Assembly (NCBI GenBank): GCA_963924555.1
Contig: OZ004588.1
Coordinates: 1,674,001 to 1,738,000, forward strand
Source: Crambe crambe
Taxonomy: Eukaryota > Porifera > Demospongiae > Poecilosclerida > Crambeidae
DNA length: 64,000 nucleotides
Reading direction: 5' to 3'
The stretch's first letter is position 1, and each line of letters begins with the position of its first letter. The notes under the pieces are model-generated. The model was not told the DNA's origin. It ran no database searches and saw only the letters and a list, made by a program, of their open reading frames with translations. Shown here piece by piece: positions 49,701 through 57,284 of the stretch. The position numbers were made by a program, and so were the translations under genes.

Positions 49701-52692
49701 AGGTAAGACATGATACTTTGATAGCAGCGACTCTTCTCGTCTAACCAGTTGGTAACGACACTCAAACAGCTTACACAGAATGCTTCTGGGAGTGAGGTGA
49801 GTTGAATCTAGAGCAGAAAGACAGAACAGTCTAGAGCTAGCTGCTGACTCAGCTCTCAAAATTACGATGATGTAATGTTTATTACGATTTGTGTAACAGA
49901 CGTGCCCGAAAGTATAGCGAATCCCCCCCTAATTGGGGGGATGGATCGCATGCACATGCAAGTTATACCAGGCCCTTTGCTTTTCCACCGCTCCGCAAAA
50001 AAAGCGGGCCTGGGTACGAGGCTAACATGCATAATAACATTCATCCGGTTTTTTCATTGACTACCTGTAGGTTCCGCTGAGTCACGTCGACTGTATAACG
50101 AGGCAATGAAGCAGGGACATGTAAAGTCCCAGATCAACAAAGCCCTCCTTTATGGGGCTCCAGGAACTGGAAAATCGAGTTCAATTGACCTTTTCGTTGG
50201 TAACCCTCCAAGGCAAGCCAGAATAAGCACTCCTCTAGCTGCTCGTCCAATTACAATGATACATATGGGTGTAACCAAGAAGGAGTGGAAAAAGCTTTCC
50301 TCAAAAGAACAGAAAAAAATTCTAGCGAGGGCCATATATGCTCAGCTTCATGCCAATGACAAAGATTCTGGCGAGGATTCTGTCTCTGATGAGGGATCTG
50401 GTGAGGATTCTGAATCTGGCGAAAATTTAAGTTCTGATACGACTCTTGAGCACAAAGAAGCTCATAGTAAAGAAGATAAGTCGACACGTGACGTACATCC
50501 ACAAGTACACCCAGCAACTCATTCCAGTCCAACACCTGCTAGAAAATCAAAGAAAGGTTCTCAATCAAAGGAAAAGATTTCACTGCCATCCATTAGCACA
50601 CATGAGGAACTAATGGAACTATTGGACGAGATCTCCAAATCAAATGAAGCCTTACCTGTCTTCCGGAAGGTCAAATTGATCGACTCTGGTGGACAACCAC
50701 AATTTCATGAGGTGTTACCTGTATTTCTTCGTCGCATGTCCCTCTACATATTCGTCTTCAAGCTGTCAGAAGAACTCGCCACCAAGCCCATGGTAGAGTA
50801 TTTTGGGGAGGATGGGAAGCGTGTGGGGACACCTTACCGATCAGCTCAGTCCAACGAGCAGCTATTGAAGCACTGCCTTCGCACTTTGCACACCCACAGA
50901 TCATCTCCCGATACTAAAGGTGAGTGCTCCAAAATCATGATCGTAGGGACCCACAGGGACGAAGAACACCTGTGCACGACCGAAACACGAGAGCAGAAGA
51001 ATAAGAAGTTAGAAAAGCTGTTGCTTCCGATGTTCCGAGAGGAAGTCATCTACTACAAACTGGCAGAAAATAAGTTAATCTTTCCAGTCAATGCCAAAAA
51101 TCCTGAAGAGCTCGATAAGGATACAGCTAGAGATATCCAAAGTGTAGTCCTAACTAAGTGTATGCCTGATCCCATTGATGTGCCCCTTCAGTATTTCTCT
51201 TTGGAAATTATCCTTGAAGAAGTCAGCCTTTCTTTAGATAGAGGGGTATTGAGCAAAGAAGAATGCCTTCGAGCAGCAGATAAGCTTTTCTTTGATGAGC
51301 ATACACTGGATGCAGCTCTCCAGTTCCTAGATGAAATTTCATCGGTCTTTTATTTCCCCGAGGTTCTGGATGGTGTTGTATTCACTAACCCTCAAGTCCT
51401 CTTGGATAAGGTAACTGAGTTGGTGGAGATTACCTATTGCTTGAGAGAAAATGTTGGTTGTAAAACACTTGGTGCACTTTCTGGAGGCTGGCAGAAGTTT
51501 AAAGATCATGGCATTGTTAGCTTAGAGCTTCTGCAAGAGAAAGAGTTTGATAAGCATTATGTGCCTGATATCTTTACTCCTGTTGATCTGGTTAAGCTCT
51601 TTAGAAAGTTGCTCATCATAGCTGACTTTAGTGCTTCAGAGTACATCATGCCTGCTCTCCTTCCTGTTCTTGAAAATAAGAAAGTTCATGATTGTCGTAT
51701 CACTAAAGATTCACCTGTAGCTCCTCTTGCTCTGGACTTCCCACTTGGAGGTCCTCGTCTCGGTACTTACTGCAGTCTCACTTGCTTTCTTGTCTCCAAT
51801 GACAACCAGTTTCCACGTCCTTGGAAAATAGTGCTGCTTCCTCATTCCAACACTCCAGCTTGCCTGAATCGAAACTGCACCCAATTCATGGTACCTGGCT
51901 TTCCTGGCTCTATCACTCTGATTGACACATTTTCTCATGTTGAGATCCATGTGGACACTGCCAAGAAAGTTTGTAGCAAGCTCTGCTCTTTTGTCTCTCA
52001 GGCTGTGTTTGCAGGTCTAAAGAAAGCCATGTTAGTTCTTGGGTACAATAACTCGATCCCTTCAAAAGCACTTCTTTGTCCTTGTGGGGCTAAAGATCCC
52101 CATGTTGCCACTTTCGGGGATGATCTCTGGATCTGCAGTCAAGATAACAAAGTATTTGGAGATCTCACTCCTAGACACCTGCTGTGGTGTGATCAACCAG
52201 ATCATTCTCCTATGAAAGGTTGGTCAAATTATATATATAAAAAAGAGGCTAATGTTACACTTATTGATCTTGTTTTATTATAACTTATTTAGCTAGTGCC
52301 TTAATTCCTTCACTGCTTTGACTTTTGATAATTTTATCTTTATCATGGAATTTGTGATTATTTCATTTGCAGGAGCTTCTGCCTCTTCAACTCCTACTAT
52401 GATGGAAATCATTCGCTTCCCTTCAAAAGATTCCAAAGTGAACTTGGCTCAAGAAATCGGAACTAAGTATTTCGAATTTGGAACTTTCTTGCTTGAAGAT
52501 GCCACTGGTGCTCGTATCAGTGCCTTGAAAAAAGAGTTGAGAGATAATGCAGAAGATATCAATCGCGAAATCTTCCAAAAATGGTTGAGTGGAGATGGGA
52601 AAAAGCCTGTTTCATGGGAGACTCTAATTGCTGTACTTGAAGACATTGGATTGAGCGAACTAGCAAAATCGATAGCAGAAGTCAAACAATAA
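25528..52692 (+). CDS. Predicted six-exon gene: multi-death-domain Roc-COR (ROCO-like) signalling protein
   Basis: Gene model: exons 25528-26113, 28330-28593, 34712-35011, 41032-41295, 50071-52218 and 52373-52692, total 3,882 nt, 1,293 residues plus stop. Each exon is open throughout, each intron starts GT and ends AG, and all five introns are phase 1, so the frame is kept across the whole join. Domain order is a disordered Ser/Pro-rich N-terminus with a basic patch, three death-like domains, a Roc GTPase, COR, a Cys/His-rich tail and a C-terminal death domain. ROCO proteins are GTP-switched scaffolds that dimerise through COR; death domains form homotypic signalling assemblies (family knowledge). 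A cytosolic innate-immune or cell-death adaptor role is inference. Uncertain points: whether the N-terminal and Roc exons are always in one transcript, and whether further exons lie in the 6-9 kb introns. A poly(A) signal follows at 52761. Confidence 0.7.
26114..28329. repeat. Intron 1: direct repeat and C run
   Basis: A segment with CACCTATTGCAACCTCTCTA at about 26480 recurs at about 27205; similarity covers about 26365-26530 and 27080-27270. A pure C run of 23 lies at 28048-28070. Short open frames here lack splice support. Nothing else was recognised. Confidence 0.55.
28330..28593 (+). CDS. Exon 2: death-like domain 1
   Basis: 88 codons between acceptor TTTGTAG|CT and donor CAG|GTTAGT, phase 1 at both ends. 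The product begins APPLSLSNVVAVLNKL and has the layout of a six-helix death fold: an LP-type loop (LTIPQTKLNTI), a helix with Asp/Glu (DECDTDEER), then the conserved Trp motif SWRRLMCQL before the last helix (DIADRIRKYAEKL). Length and Trp position fit the death domain family, an adaptor fold that pairs with other death domains. It falls between exon 1 and two further exons of the same fold. Some subfamily ambiguity (death versus a divergent death-fold) remains. Confidence 0.75.
30927..32099. mobile_element. Nested element with GGGTCA-type subterminal repeats
   Basis: It splits the pogo transposase. Both ends carry about 100-190 bases of clustered, mirrored GGGTCA/TGACCC motifs (30940-31110 and 31998-32095); the outermost bases are AGGGT and ACCCT. 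No transposase of its own is seen. The terminal arrays may be transposase-binding sites, as in some non-autonomous DNA elements (inference). Confidence 0.65.
31453..31801. mobile_element. Third-level nested foldback element
   Basis: Inverted ends CAGTGGAGTAGGAAT and ATTCCTACTCCACTG, each with an adjoining G-rich or C-rich tract, lie inside the GGGTCA element, which lies inside the pogo element. The length of 349 bases and lack of coding sequence fit a MITE. Confidence 0.6.
33962..34578. mobile_element. MULE-like foldback element with perfect 9-bp target duplication
   Basis: 617 bases. Ends TAGTCTGGCATAGCGG and CCGCTACGCCAGACTA begin inverted repeats of about 75 bases, flanked by CATATACAC on both sides (33953-33961 and 34579-34587). 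A 9-bp duplication is typical of Mutator-like elements. The interior encodes a short zinc-finger-like fragment. It lies in intron 2, close upstream of exon 3. Confidence 0.85.
34155..34350 (+). pseudogene. Zinc-knuckle-like fragment inside the MULE-like element
   Basis: Starts MEDKYCIGCGELTQKG at about 34155 and after a frameshift continues TRAKKMIDLCRKCFNSYVK. Two Cys-x2-Cys pairs are spaced like a small zinc-binding domain of the sort found at the N-terminus of some transposases. The remainder of a protein is missing, so this is probably a remnant of the parent autonomous element. The family was not recognised. Confidence 0.45.
34712..35011 (+). CDS. Exon 3: death-like domain 2
   Basis: 100 codons between acceptor CTCTCCAG|AT and donor AAAG|GTAAGT, phase 1 at both ends. 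It starts DPSLTSHSLLAALETVG, nearly the same opening as exon 4 (DPSLTLTNLTQLLEDVG). It carries the matching late motif GWNHLAGRLLYWKQHSALE. The middle contains the loop LQLPLSKRREMRL and the helix YRYQLMEYYLKCHECPG. The shared opening, loop and Trp motif show exons 3 and 4 are diverged duplicates of one domain exon. The exon lies about 120 bases after a MULE-like element in the same intron. Confidence 0.76.
35482..36046. repeat. 26-bp minisatellite, about 22 copies
   Basis: Unit GTGTCCACCACTATGTGG plus AGGTCCCA, repeated almost perfectly with a few substitutions (ACTACG, ACCGCT, GGTTCC variants). The unit contains a short hairpin (CCAC...GTGG). Because 26 is not a multiple of 3 and the unit has no stop in any forward frame, all three forward frames are open and give cyclic peptides such as CVHHYVEVPVCPPLCGG. 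It lies in intron 3, so it is not taken as coding. A single diverged copy of its edge recurs at about 39577. Confidence 0.95.
36132..36728. repeat. 600-bp direct repeat, left copy
   Basis: Begins ACTACATAAATGTGGTCTGT and matches 38570-39164 almost base for base. The pair flanks a transposase. It is too long to be a target duplication, so it represents a tandem duplication of about 2.4 kb. Confidence 0.9.
36725..36895 (+). other. Open frame with SHOCT-like C-terminal motif
   Basis: Encodes KAAELKTIYISQIKELYSLL and then EVGAITDGDFQKV; in the next frame it is followed by ELMDKL and a stop. The pattern (short helix, Gly-x-Ile-Thr turn, helix) resembles SHOCT-type tails. It lies directly beside the left 600-bp repeat. 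A gene fragment is possible but the assignment is weak. Confidence 0.25.
37156..38179 (-). pseudogene. Tc1/mariner (IS630-type) DDE transposase, frameshifted near its end
   Basis: Minus-strand frame 38179-37274 encodes 301 residues: an N-terminal helix-turn-helix (KGYSKDLRLRIIWKYL...TIKEISREL), then the catalytic triad in FIDETGSN, VILDNASIHH and SPDLNPIEEAF, with 34 residues between the last Asp and Glu (DD34E). It stops after QVKSS, but the next frame carries on with LRDNELSYQS, TPRIIFAEAF and NYIKHAGYM to a stop at 37156. One base has therefore been lost near 37280 and the real protein was about 340 residues. It is antisense in intron 3. No clear terminal inverted repeats were found. Confidence 0.85.
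38570..39164. repeat. 600-bp direct repeat, right copy
   Basis: Right partner of 36132-36728, differing by scattered substitutions and a small indel near the end (an extra GACTGGTT). A short third remnant is seen at about 40012-40075. Confidence 0.9.
40713..40754. repeat. (GT)n followed by poly-G
   Basis: About nine GT units run straight into 23 G. Lies in intron 3, about 280 bases before exon 4; a potential G-quadruplex on the RNA sense strand. Confidence 0.9.
41032..41295 (+). CDS. Exon 4: death-like domain 3
   Basis: 88 codons between acceptor CTCCCACAG|AC and donor AAAG|GTGAGT, phase 1 at both ends. Key segments are LGLDIPYSVYSRIKAQE (helix 2-3 loop), RRKACWKWYLNNHPCPSW (helix 4 into the conserved Trp) and HHIANALYMRYEHGVLEVL (helices 5-6), ending SRYLKG. 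This is the most canonical of the three N-terminal death-like modules. The intron immediately downstream has been copied: the donor-flanking sequence recurs at about 42346-42400, and two candidate alternative last exons follow at 41614 and 42678. Confidence 0.78.
41418..41472. repeat. TTG/TTA trinucleotide tract
   Basis: Imperfect run of GTT/ATT trinucleotides. A shorter version is present in the tandem copy at about 42488-42535. Confidence 0.8.
41614..41654 (+). CDS. Candidate alternative terminal exon after exon 4
   Basis: Acceptor CTGTTTTTAG|GA fits phase 1. Joined to exon 4 it adds GKKNEGTICSRKW and then stops at TAG (41652-41654). This would give a short isoform with only the N-terminus and three death-like domains, without the GTPase. 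A second copy of the same acceptor and first codons lies at 42678, so the segment belongs to a tandem duplication. The pyrimidine tract is short and there is no transcript evidence. Confidence 0.3.
42678..42859 (+). CDS. Candidate alternative terminal exon 2, running into a foldback element
   Basis: Same acceptor (CTGTTTTTAG|GA, phase 1) and opening residues (GKKDKGTICS) as the 41614 candidate, but the frame stays open for about 60 codons to TAA at 42857. From about 42739 the coding sequence is the left end of a foldback element, so the last ~40 residues would be exonised transposon DNA. It could equally be a non-functional duplicate of the first candidate. Confidence 0.25.
42739..43303. mobile_element. 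Foldback element with AGCCTCG-type ends
   Basis: Inverted ends: TATGATTGTGGAGGGCCTGG at about 42767 is mirrored by CCAGGCCCTCCACAATCATA at about 43283. The left end starts AGCCTCGTCCCCCAGGCC, close to the ends of the element at 49200-50023, so the two are related families. No transposase is encoded, so it is non-autonomous. Confidence 0.6.
44741..44835. mobile_element. Hairpin-rich insertion absent from the tandem copy
   Basis: Relative to the matching site at about 47290-47310, this copy has about 90 extra bases. They hold two perfect palindromes: ATTGGGACA AAA TGTCCCAAT and GGACACC AAT GGTGTCC. It is probably a remnant of a small foldback element. Confidence 0.45.
46080..46440 (+). pseudogene. 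Decayed COR-exon fragment, copy 1
   Basis: Translates in pieces to sequence related to the late COR region of the Roc-COR exon: KVHEYRVSNDLLVAFLAL (about 46368-46420) corresponds to KVHDCRITKDSPVAPLAL at about 51680-51730. Stops and small indels interrupt it. A second, better preserved copy is at 47830-48180. Both lie in intron 4 on the sense strand. Confidence 0.55.
47830..48180 (+). pseudogene. Decayed COR-exon fragment, copy 2
   Basis: The stretch at about 48096-48170 is nearly the same DNA as 51715-51795 in the Roc-COR exon (shared GGAGGTCCTCGTCT, then GGTACTTACTGCAGTCTCAC), preceded by a copy of the KVHEYRVSN segment. Frameshifts and stops disable it. The upstream part matches copy 1, so a longer fragment was duplicated after it had begun to decay. 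Confidence 0.65.
49200..50023. mobile_element. Foldback element with about 80-bp inverted ends
   Basis: The left end AGCCTCGTACCCAGGCCC is perfectly inverted at the right end (GGGCCTGGGTACGAGGCT), and similarity runs about 80 bases inward with few changes. Flanking copies of ACATGCATAATA on both sides suggest a long target duplication, as made by MULE-like elements. No transposase. The right end lies 48 bases before the Roc-COR exon acceptor, so the element forms the end of intron 4. Confidence 0.75.
49384..49588. mobile_element. Nested palindromic MITE
   Basis: About 55-base arms: GGTAAAGCGGGGCTATTTCG at the left is mirrored by CGAAATAGCCTCGCTTTACT at the right, with a spacer of about 90 bases. 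The whole element lies inside the larger foldback element, so it inserted later. Confidence 0.7.
50071..52218 (+). CDS. Exon 5: Roc GTPase-COR unit
   Basis: 716 codons in one exon. Acceptor CTACCTGTAG|GT fits phase 1 and adds SAESRRLYNEA before the internal ATG at 50106; I prefer the spliced start because phase and sequence fit the exon series. Nucleotide-binding motifs: G1 GAPGTGKS (50154-50177), G3 DSGGQ (50682-50696), G4 THRD (50949-50960) and G5-like NAK (51090-51098). COR follows from about 51170 (YFSLEIILEEV, then a long region ending GGPRLGTYCSL at about 51770). After COR comes a Cys/His cluster starting CPCG (52077) and ending RHLLWC. Roc-COR proteins cycle GTP and dimerise through COR. 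Odd point: a Ser/Asp/Glu-rich stretch of about 75 residues (50358-50580) splits the GTPase between G1 and G3. Donor AAAG|GTTGGT is a weak consensus; without it the frame stops 20 codons later at 52281. Confidence 0.85.
52373..52692 (+). CDS. Exon 6: C-terminal death domain and stop
   Basis: Acceptor TTCATTTGCAG|GA in phase 1, matching exon 5, then 105 further codons and TAA at 52690. After a short Ser/Thr-rich linker (SASSTPTMM) the product shows a full death domain: LAQEIGTKYFEFGTFLL, ISALKKELRDN, EIFQKWLSGDGK and the conserved Trp motif SWETLIAVLEDIGLSELAKSI. Death domains at the C-terminus of Roc-COR proteins are a known arrangement. A decayed copy of the first half of this exon lies about 140 bases downstream of the stop. 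Confidence 0.83.
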
Positions 52693-52760
52693 GCACATTA
52701 TTATATCTATCTACACTTTTCATTACATTCTACTTCTATACCCATACTATAGCACTGTTC

Positions 52761-52766
52761 AATAAA
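52761..52766 (+). promoter_or_regulatory. Polyadenylation signal AATAAA
   Basis: Canonical AATAAA 69 bases after the stop of the Roc-COR gene, followed by a T/GT-rich stretch (TTTTTGTTTGCG) of the kind seen downstream of cleavage sites. It fits the 3' end of this gene. Confidence 0.6.
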
Positions 52767-52827
52767 ATTTTTGTTTGCGTTAAGTATAATATGAACAATA
52801 ATGGTAGGTTATACAATGGTCTTTTAA

Positions 52828-52970
52828 TTCCAGTGTCTTTCTCTCCTCCAACCATGATGGACATCCTGTATTTCCTCCTACCTCTACAAGACTCTAACTT
52901 GACTCAAGATTTATTATAGCTACCTTGAAGACAGAACTAGAGCTCAAATCTGAATTCAACTGCCAAGTGT
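52828..52970 (+). pseudogene. Decayed copy of the terminal death-domain exon
   Basis: Starts with an acceptor-like TTCCAG, then reads close to exon 6 at DNA level: CTCCAACCATGATGGA matches the exon-6 CTCCTACTATGATGGA, followed by versions of the segments encoding SKDSNLTQ and LEDRTRA. It breaks with TTATTATAG and frameshifts, and fades after about 140 bases. It is a tandem duplicate of exon 6 that has lost function. Confidence 0.6.
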
Positions 52971-54640
52971 TGAGAAGACTGGAAGCTAATTCTTTATAAT
53001 AATTTGAATTCTGATACCCAACAAAAGGCAAAACACACAACAAATAAAAAACCATTAACACAGAGCAGAGAACAACAGCAATAGCTACATTAAATACATT
53101 TACTTTTATTAAACAACAATGAGCTTGACCAAAAATAATATGTAGGAAAGAGGACTCAGATCATCCTGAAAAGCCCCAATAACTCAATGCTTTCTTTATG
53201 TCCTCTTTGATGGAGTTAGTGGCCAAAGGATTATGTCTAACAATAACCCAAACAGTTCCCTTCATTACATCACAATTCATTTATGTGGGTCTCTAGTTAG
53301 CACTCTAAAAGAATTATTGTGCACAGATCATGGAAATATAAAGAAGTCAATCACTACAGTTAATAGCACACTCTGTCTGTCTGGACCATGACTCTTTCTC
53401 CTTATTTTGCGCATGAGCATTGTGTTTGGTTTTAAGGGGGTGGGGCAGGCAGGCTGGAATTGCATGGTACATGGTGGGCATTATTTGCATCAGTGGATAG
53501 CACATGCATTGGAATATTCTGACCGAGGATTCTGTTTGAAGATCGACGTGTAGACAGCTTGCCTGTTGAGTGTCTGCAGTCAGCGGCATTGAACGAGGTT
53601 TCATTCAGAGGGAAGTGTTCTATATTAATAACTATGGCATCGGTGAAAGTACCTGCCTAGGTTTTAACAGGTAGTGAAAACTCTTGATCAGTGATATCTT
53701 CCAACTCATCCATTGATCCGCCCATCTTTAGCATAAGACATGTTTCTTGGAGTCAGGTATGATGATGTGCATTTACATTGTATTAGTATATGATGTCATA
53801 TGACTGTTGGGTTGCATACATGCAGTACAGCTTGCCAATGTCTACTTATATGGTACTGTTGCCTTACTGTGACCTTAATCAAGTTGTTTAAATTTACGTG
53901 CTGGGTTTGTGATAATTAGGAAGCATCGAAGGCTCTTGGATAAAACATCAAAGTCTTAAAATATCAAATATGCCAGACATCCTTTTGTGTATAATAATTA
54001 TTAGCAATGTGTGGATTTATAGTGTACACCCTTCCTCTCCCCACCTTAGTTTTAACTGCTCGTTTACAGAGTGGAGTTGTAATTCCAGCATAGCTGGTCA
54101 CTAGATCGTTTACTTTCAGAAAAAAGTTTCTGAGCATCTGGTAGGTTGGAGATATAGTGAGCCCCTTCACCCCCATTACGATAAACTAACATGTTGCATT
54201 TCCATGCAATCACTGGTAGTAGTAAAGCACTGATGTTTGTATATACAGATAGAGCAAACACACACCCCACCCCCTCCATACTTCTTTTTGTTCTAACTAA
54301 TCACTATTATGTTGTGTATGCAATTACAGAATGAGATGATGAAGTCCTCAAGGAAGAGGAGCAGTCGTAATCGTCCCTCAATCCTTCTCGTTGGATCCAA
54401 GCAGCCCTTACTTGCTTTCACATGTGATTTCCTTTTGATGTGGTTTTAAACATTGATATTATGTCTCAACCACCCCCACCCTCTGCTCAAGCCTCTTTGT
54501 GATTGTATGTACTAGCATGTGTGTGGATTCATGTCCTCTATGCCTCCCCTTTATAAGCTGCCAGTGCTTTAGCTCAGAAGGTATAAATATTCCTATTGCT
54601 TAACAATAAGGTGTTGATATGCTACCTATGTGCAGTGCAT
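52971..54640. other. Spacer between the Roc-COR gene and the right array
   Basis: 52.97-53.35 kb shows nothing recognisable. 53400-53700 is a decayed copy of 18860-19130 including the Cys-rich exon candidate. From about 54.0 kb array blocks begin, with a truncated basic mini-exon at 54330. Confidence 0.5.
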
Positions 54641-55441
54641 CACATTTTCATAGGTACGTATAATCAGTACATCTTCTGATTTTCCCTTCCTCCCTCTATA
54701 TATTGTCCCATCGCGCTTTGTCCCTAGCATGGATAGTGCTGAGAGAGAGTTCATGGCCCACCACTGTCAATCTATGGTATGTTTTGAGATTGACTATTCT
54801 GTTTTCGACTTTCTGGTGTTGAAACCCTTTACCCATTTTTGATATTGTGAACCTTCTCTTGCTTAATGAACTTTGGTAGCATAATTGCAAACTACCAAAT
54901 TATCCATCCATATGGAAATCTGTGCATCATAATTATGACTTTAGCTTCTCCAGGTTGGAAAAACTTGCACCTCTGTACTGACATCAGTGTCACATTGATT
55001 AATCCCTCTCTCCCTTGATAGGGTTCTTGTACCATATGAAAGTCTGGGAACCTACCCACATGCAAATTCAACTCCCTTCACCCTTAGATACGAGTTGCAT
55101 GCATGAAGGAAGGACACGGTATTGTCGGTACATCTTCTAATTGCCCCTCCCCTATATATTGTCCCATCTCTGTCAGTTGTGGGGTGAATACAAGTTGCTT
55201 GCATGAAGGAAGGTTTCTCTTTGATTGGCATAATTGATACATCTTCTAATTCCCCCTCCTTCCCCTATACATGTCCCTAGCATGGAAGTGCTGGTGGAGT
55301 TAGTAGATGTGAACACCTCGTGTCCCACCACTGTCATTCTATTCTGTACTTATGACTTTCTAATGTTGAGACCCTTTACCCAGCTAATGTGTATAGAGTG
55401 GCAGTACAGGAACTTGACTTTGAGTGTTGAGGTGTCTCTCC

Positions 55442-55716
55442 CGGTGGGGACGAGAGGGGCTAGAGACCCCATTTTTTTTGCAGGTGGGGGCTGACCCCCC
55501 CCCCCCCCCCCCCCACTTTTTTGGACCCATTATATAATTGACTAGCTGCAGCAGTAAAGTCTACTGTCTAGTCACTAATGATGTTGACTGCATTGTTGTT
55601 TAGCCACATGTATAGAATCAAAATCTTCATGAATATCATTACAAGTCATCGATGTGCAATTTTGAGCCCCCCCCCCCCCCCCCCCCCCCACTTTTTTAGG
55701 TCCTCAGCCACCCCTG
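55442..55716. mobile_element. hAT-like MITE interrupting an array block
   Basis: The conserved block GAGGTGTCTCTCCAGAGAGG is split here by about 275 bases beginning CGGTGGGGACGAG and ending GCCACCCCTG, with TCTC or TCTCC at both junctions. Ends of the CAGGGGTGGC kind resemble hAT elements. Two C runs (55495-55514, 55667-55689) lie inside. Confidence 0.55.
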
Positions 55717-56444
55717 TCTCCAGAGAGGTTGTAGCACTTTCAGTCGATTATTCCTTTCTGTTTCATAATAGCTCCCTTTCTATTATCCAGCCAGTATGTT
55801 TTTTTAGCTGAGAATGAATTTATGCATGTTTCAACTAACCTTAATTAAACCCAGAAAGTGCTGAAGTCACTGGAATGTAGAACCTTGAATATTAGATGCT
55901 CTGTGTCCCCCCCATATCAGATTTTACTCTGGGGCTATCACATGTTTAACGCGCACACACACACACACACACTCTATAGGGTTTCATACGAATCTTCCAA
56001 TAAGGGGGGAACCACTTGAAGCCCCTCTCCCTTCAAAATAATTAGCCATTAAGAGACCACCTCTATTTAAAGACTATATTTTCCACTGTATAGCTACATG
56101 AATTCTTATCACCACATCATCTCAAGAGAGAATGCAAGTATCAGACATCATGCAATAAGCTTCAGTCCCAAGTTGTACATATCAATGGGGCATACAGACA
56201 ATACACTTATTAACCCTTTGCTTGGTAAAGTCTTGATGAAGTAGTTTGAAGTACATATGGTGGGCATTATTATGTGACAGTATCAGGTAGAAATCCTTAA
56301 ATCATGCTTTTAATAATGAAACTATCACAAGCTTTTAAGGTATTATTTGTGGTGTGAATGACCATCAATCCCTTACTTGGTCACTTTCCTTCCACTTGTG
56401 ATTTTCTTTTGATATTTTTTCTTGAGCATTGATATTGTATTTCA

Positions 56445-56446
<2 letters not shown>

Positions 56447-56483
<37 letters not shown>
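56447..56483. repeat. (CT)n microsatellite
   Basis: About 18 CT units, partner of 1407-1454. Confidence 0.95.
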
Positions 56484-56486
<3 letters not shown>

Positions 56487-57284
56487 CTCTTTGTAGTCGT
56501 AATGAACTATATATGTACCAACATGTGGAATCATGTCCTCTATGCCTCTTTTCCAGCTTCCCCCTTTAGAATACAGAAGGTATCAATATGCCAACTTTAT
56601 ATCCCAGTCAGAGGTACATAAAATCAATACGTCTTCTGATTGCCCCTCCCTCCCCCTATAATGCTGTCCCATCTCACTTTATCCCCTGCATGCATGTATA
56701 GTGCCTATGCAGAGTTTGTAGACCTGAGCACCTCATGGCTGGCCGGCTCACCCCTGTCATCTGGATGACTATATTCTGCACTTGTGACTTTCTAAAGTTT
56801 GCCCACTATAGCCTAACTTGCTAAGGAAATGGAGTGGTGTATCCTCATAATAGCACTTTCAGTCAATATGAGTTTCTATTTCAATATGAATCCCTTTCTA
56901 TTGTCCTGTATCAAACCATATTAGTTGAGCTTAGCCTAGGAGGGTGTGTGTAGGCCGAGCATGTTTAATATCAGCCTGTCCGTCATGAATCACAAAATCA
57001 TTGTTTCAGCTGTCATGCAATGTAAGTAAAATTATCAATTTTAGACCTAATCACCTGATTAAGATCTTTAAGTAAGCACCGTGTGTGTTCCAGACAGATC
57101 CTGTTATTCCATAGAAGACTGCAAACTGAATAAAGTGTGTGATATTATCTGATAAGCAACTCTGAGACGTTGCATTTTTCAGTAAAATTGTATGCTCTTT
57201 GTATATATATAGAACCTTCCTCCATTTAAAGATCAGACATGTGTGTTAGTGAACTGGAAGAGGTTAGAATCTCTTCCAGAATTG

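Larger units (their letters stand above)
41296..50070. repeat. Intron 4: mosaic of tandem and inverted duplications
   Basis: 41296-42340 is repeated, diverged, as 42350-43985 (shared landmarks: the donor flank, a TTG-repeat tract, the CTGTTTTTAG acceptor, and the block starting AGCTACTTACATTCAAGAATG). 44260-45220 is repeated as 46700-47660. Two inverted pairs are also visible: 42108-42165 against 46570-46630, and 45240-45400 against 47684-47850. Apart from the entries listed separately, no other convincing exon was found between 43 and 50 kb; 48.3-49.2 kb shows nothing. Confidence 0.7.
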
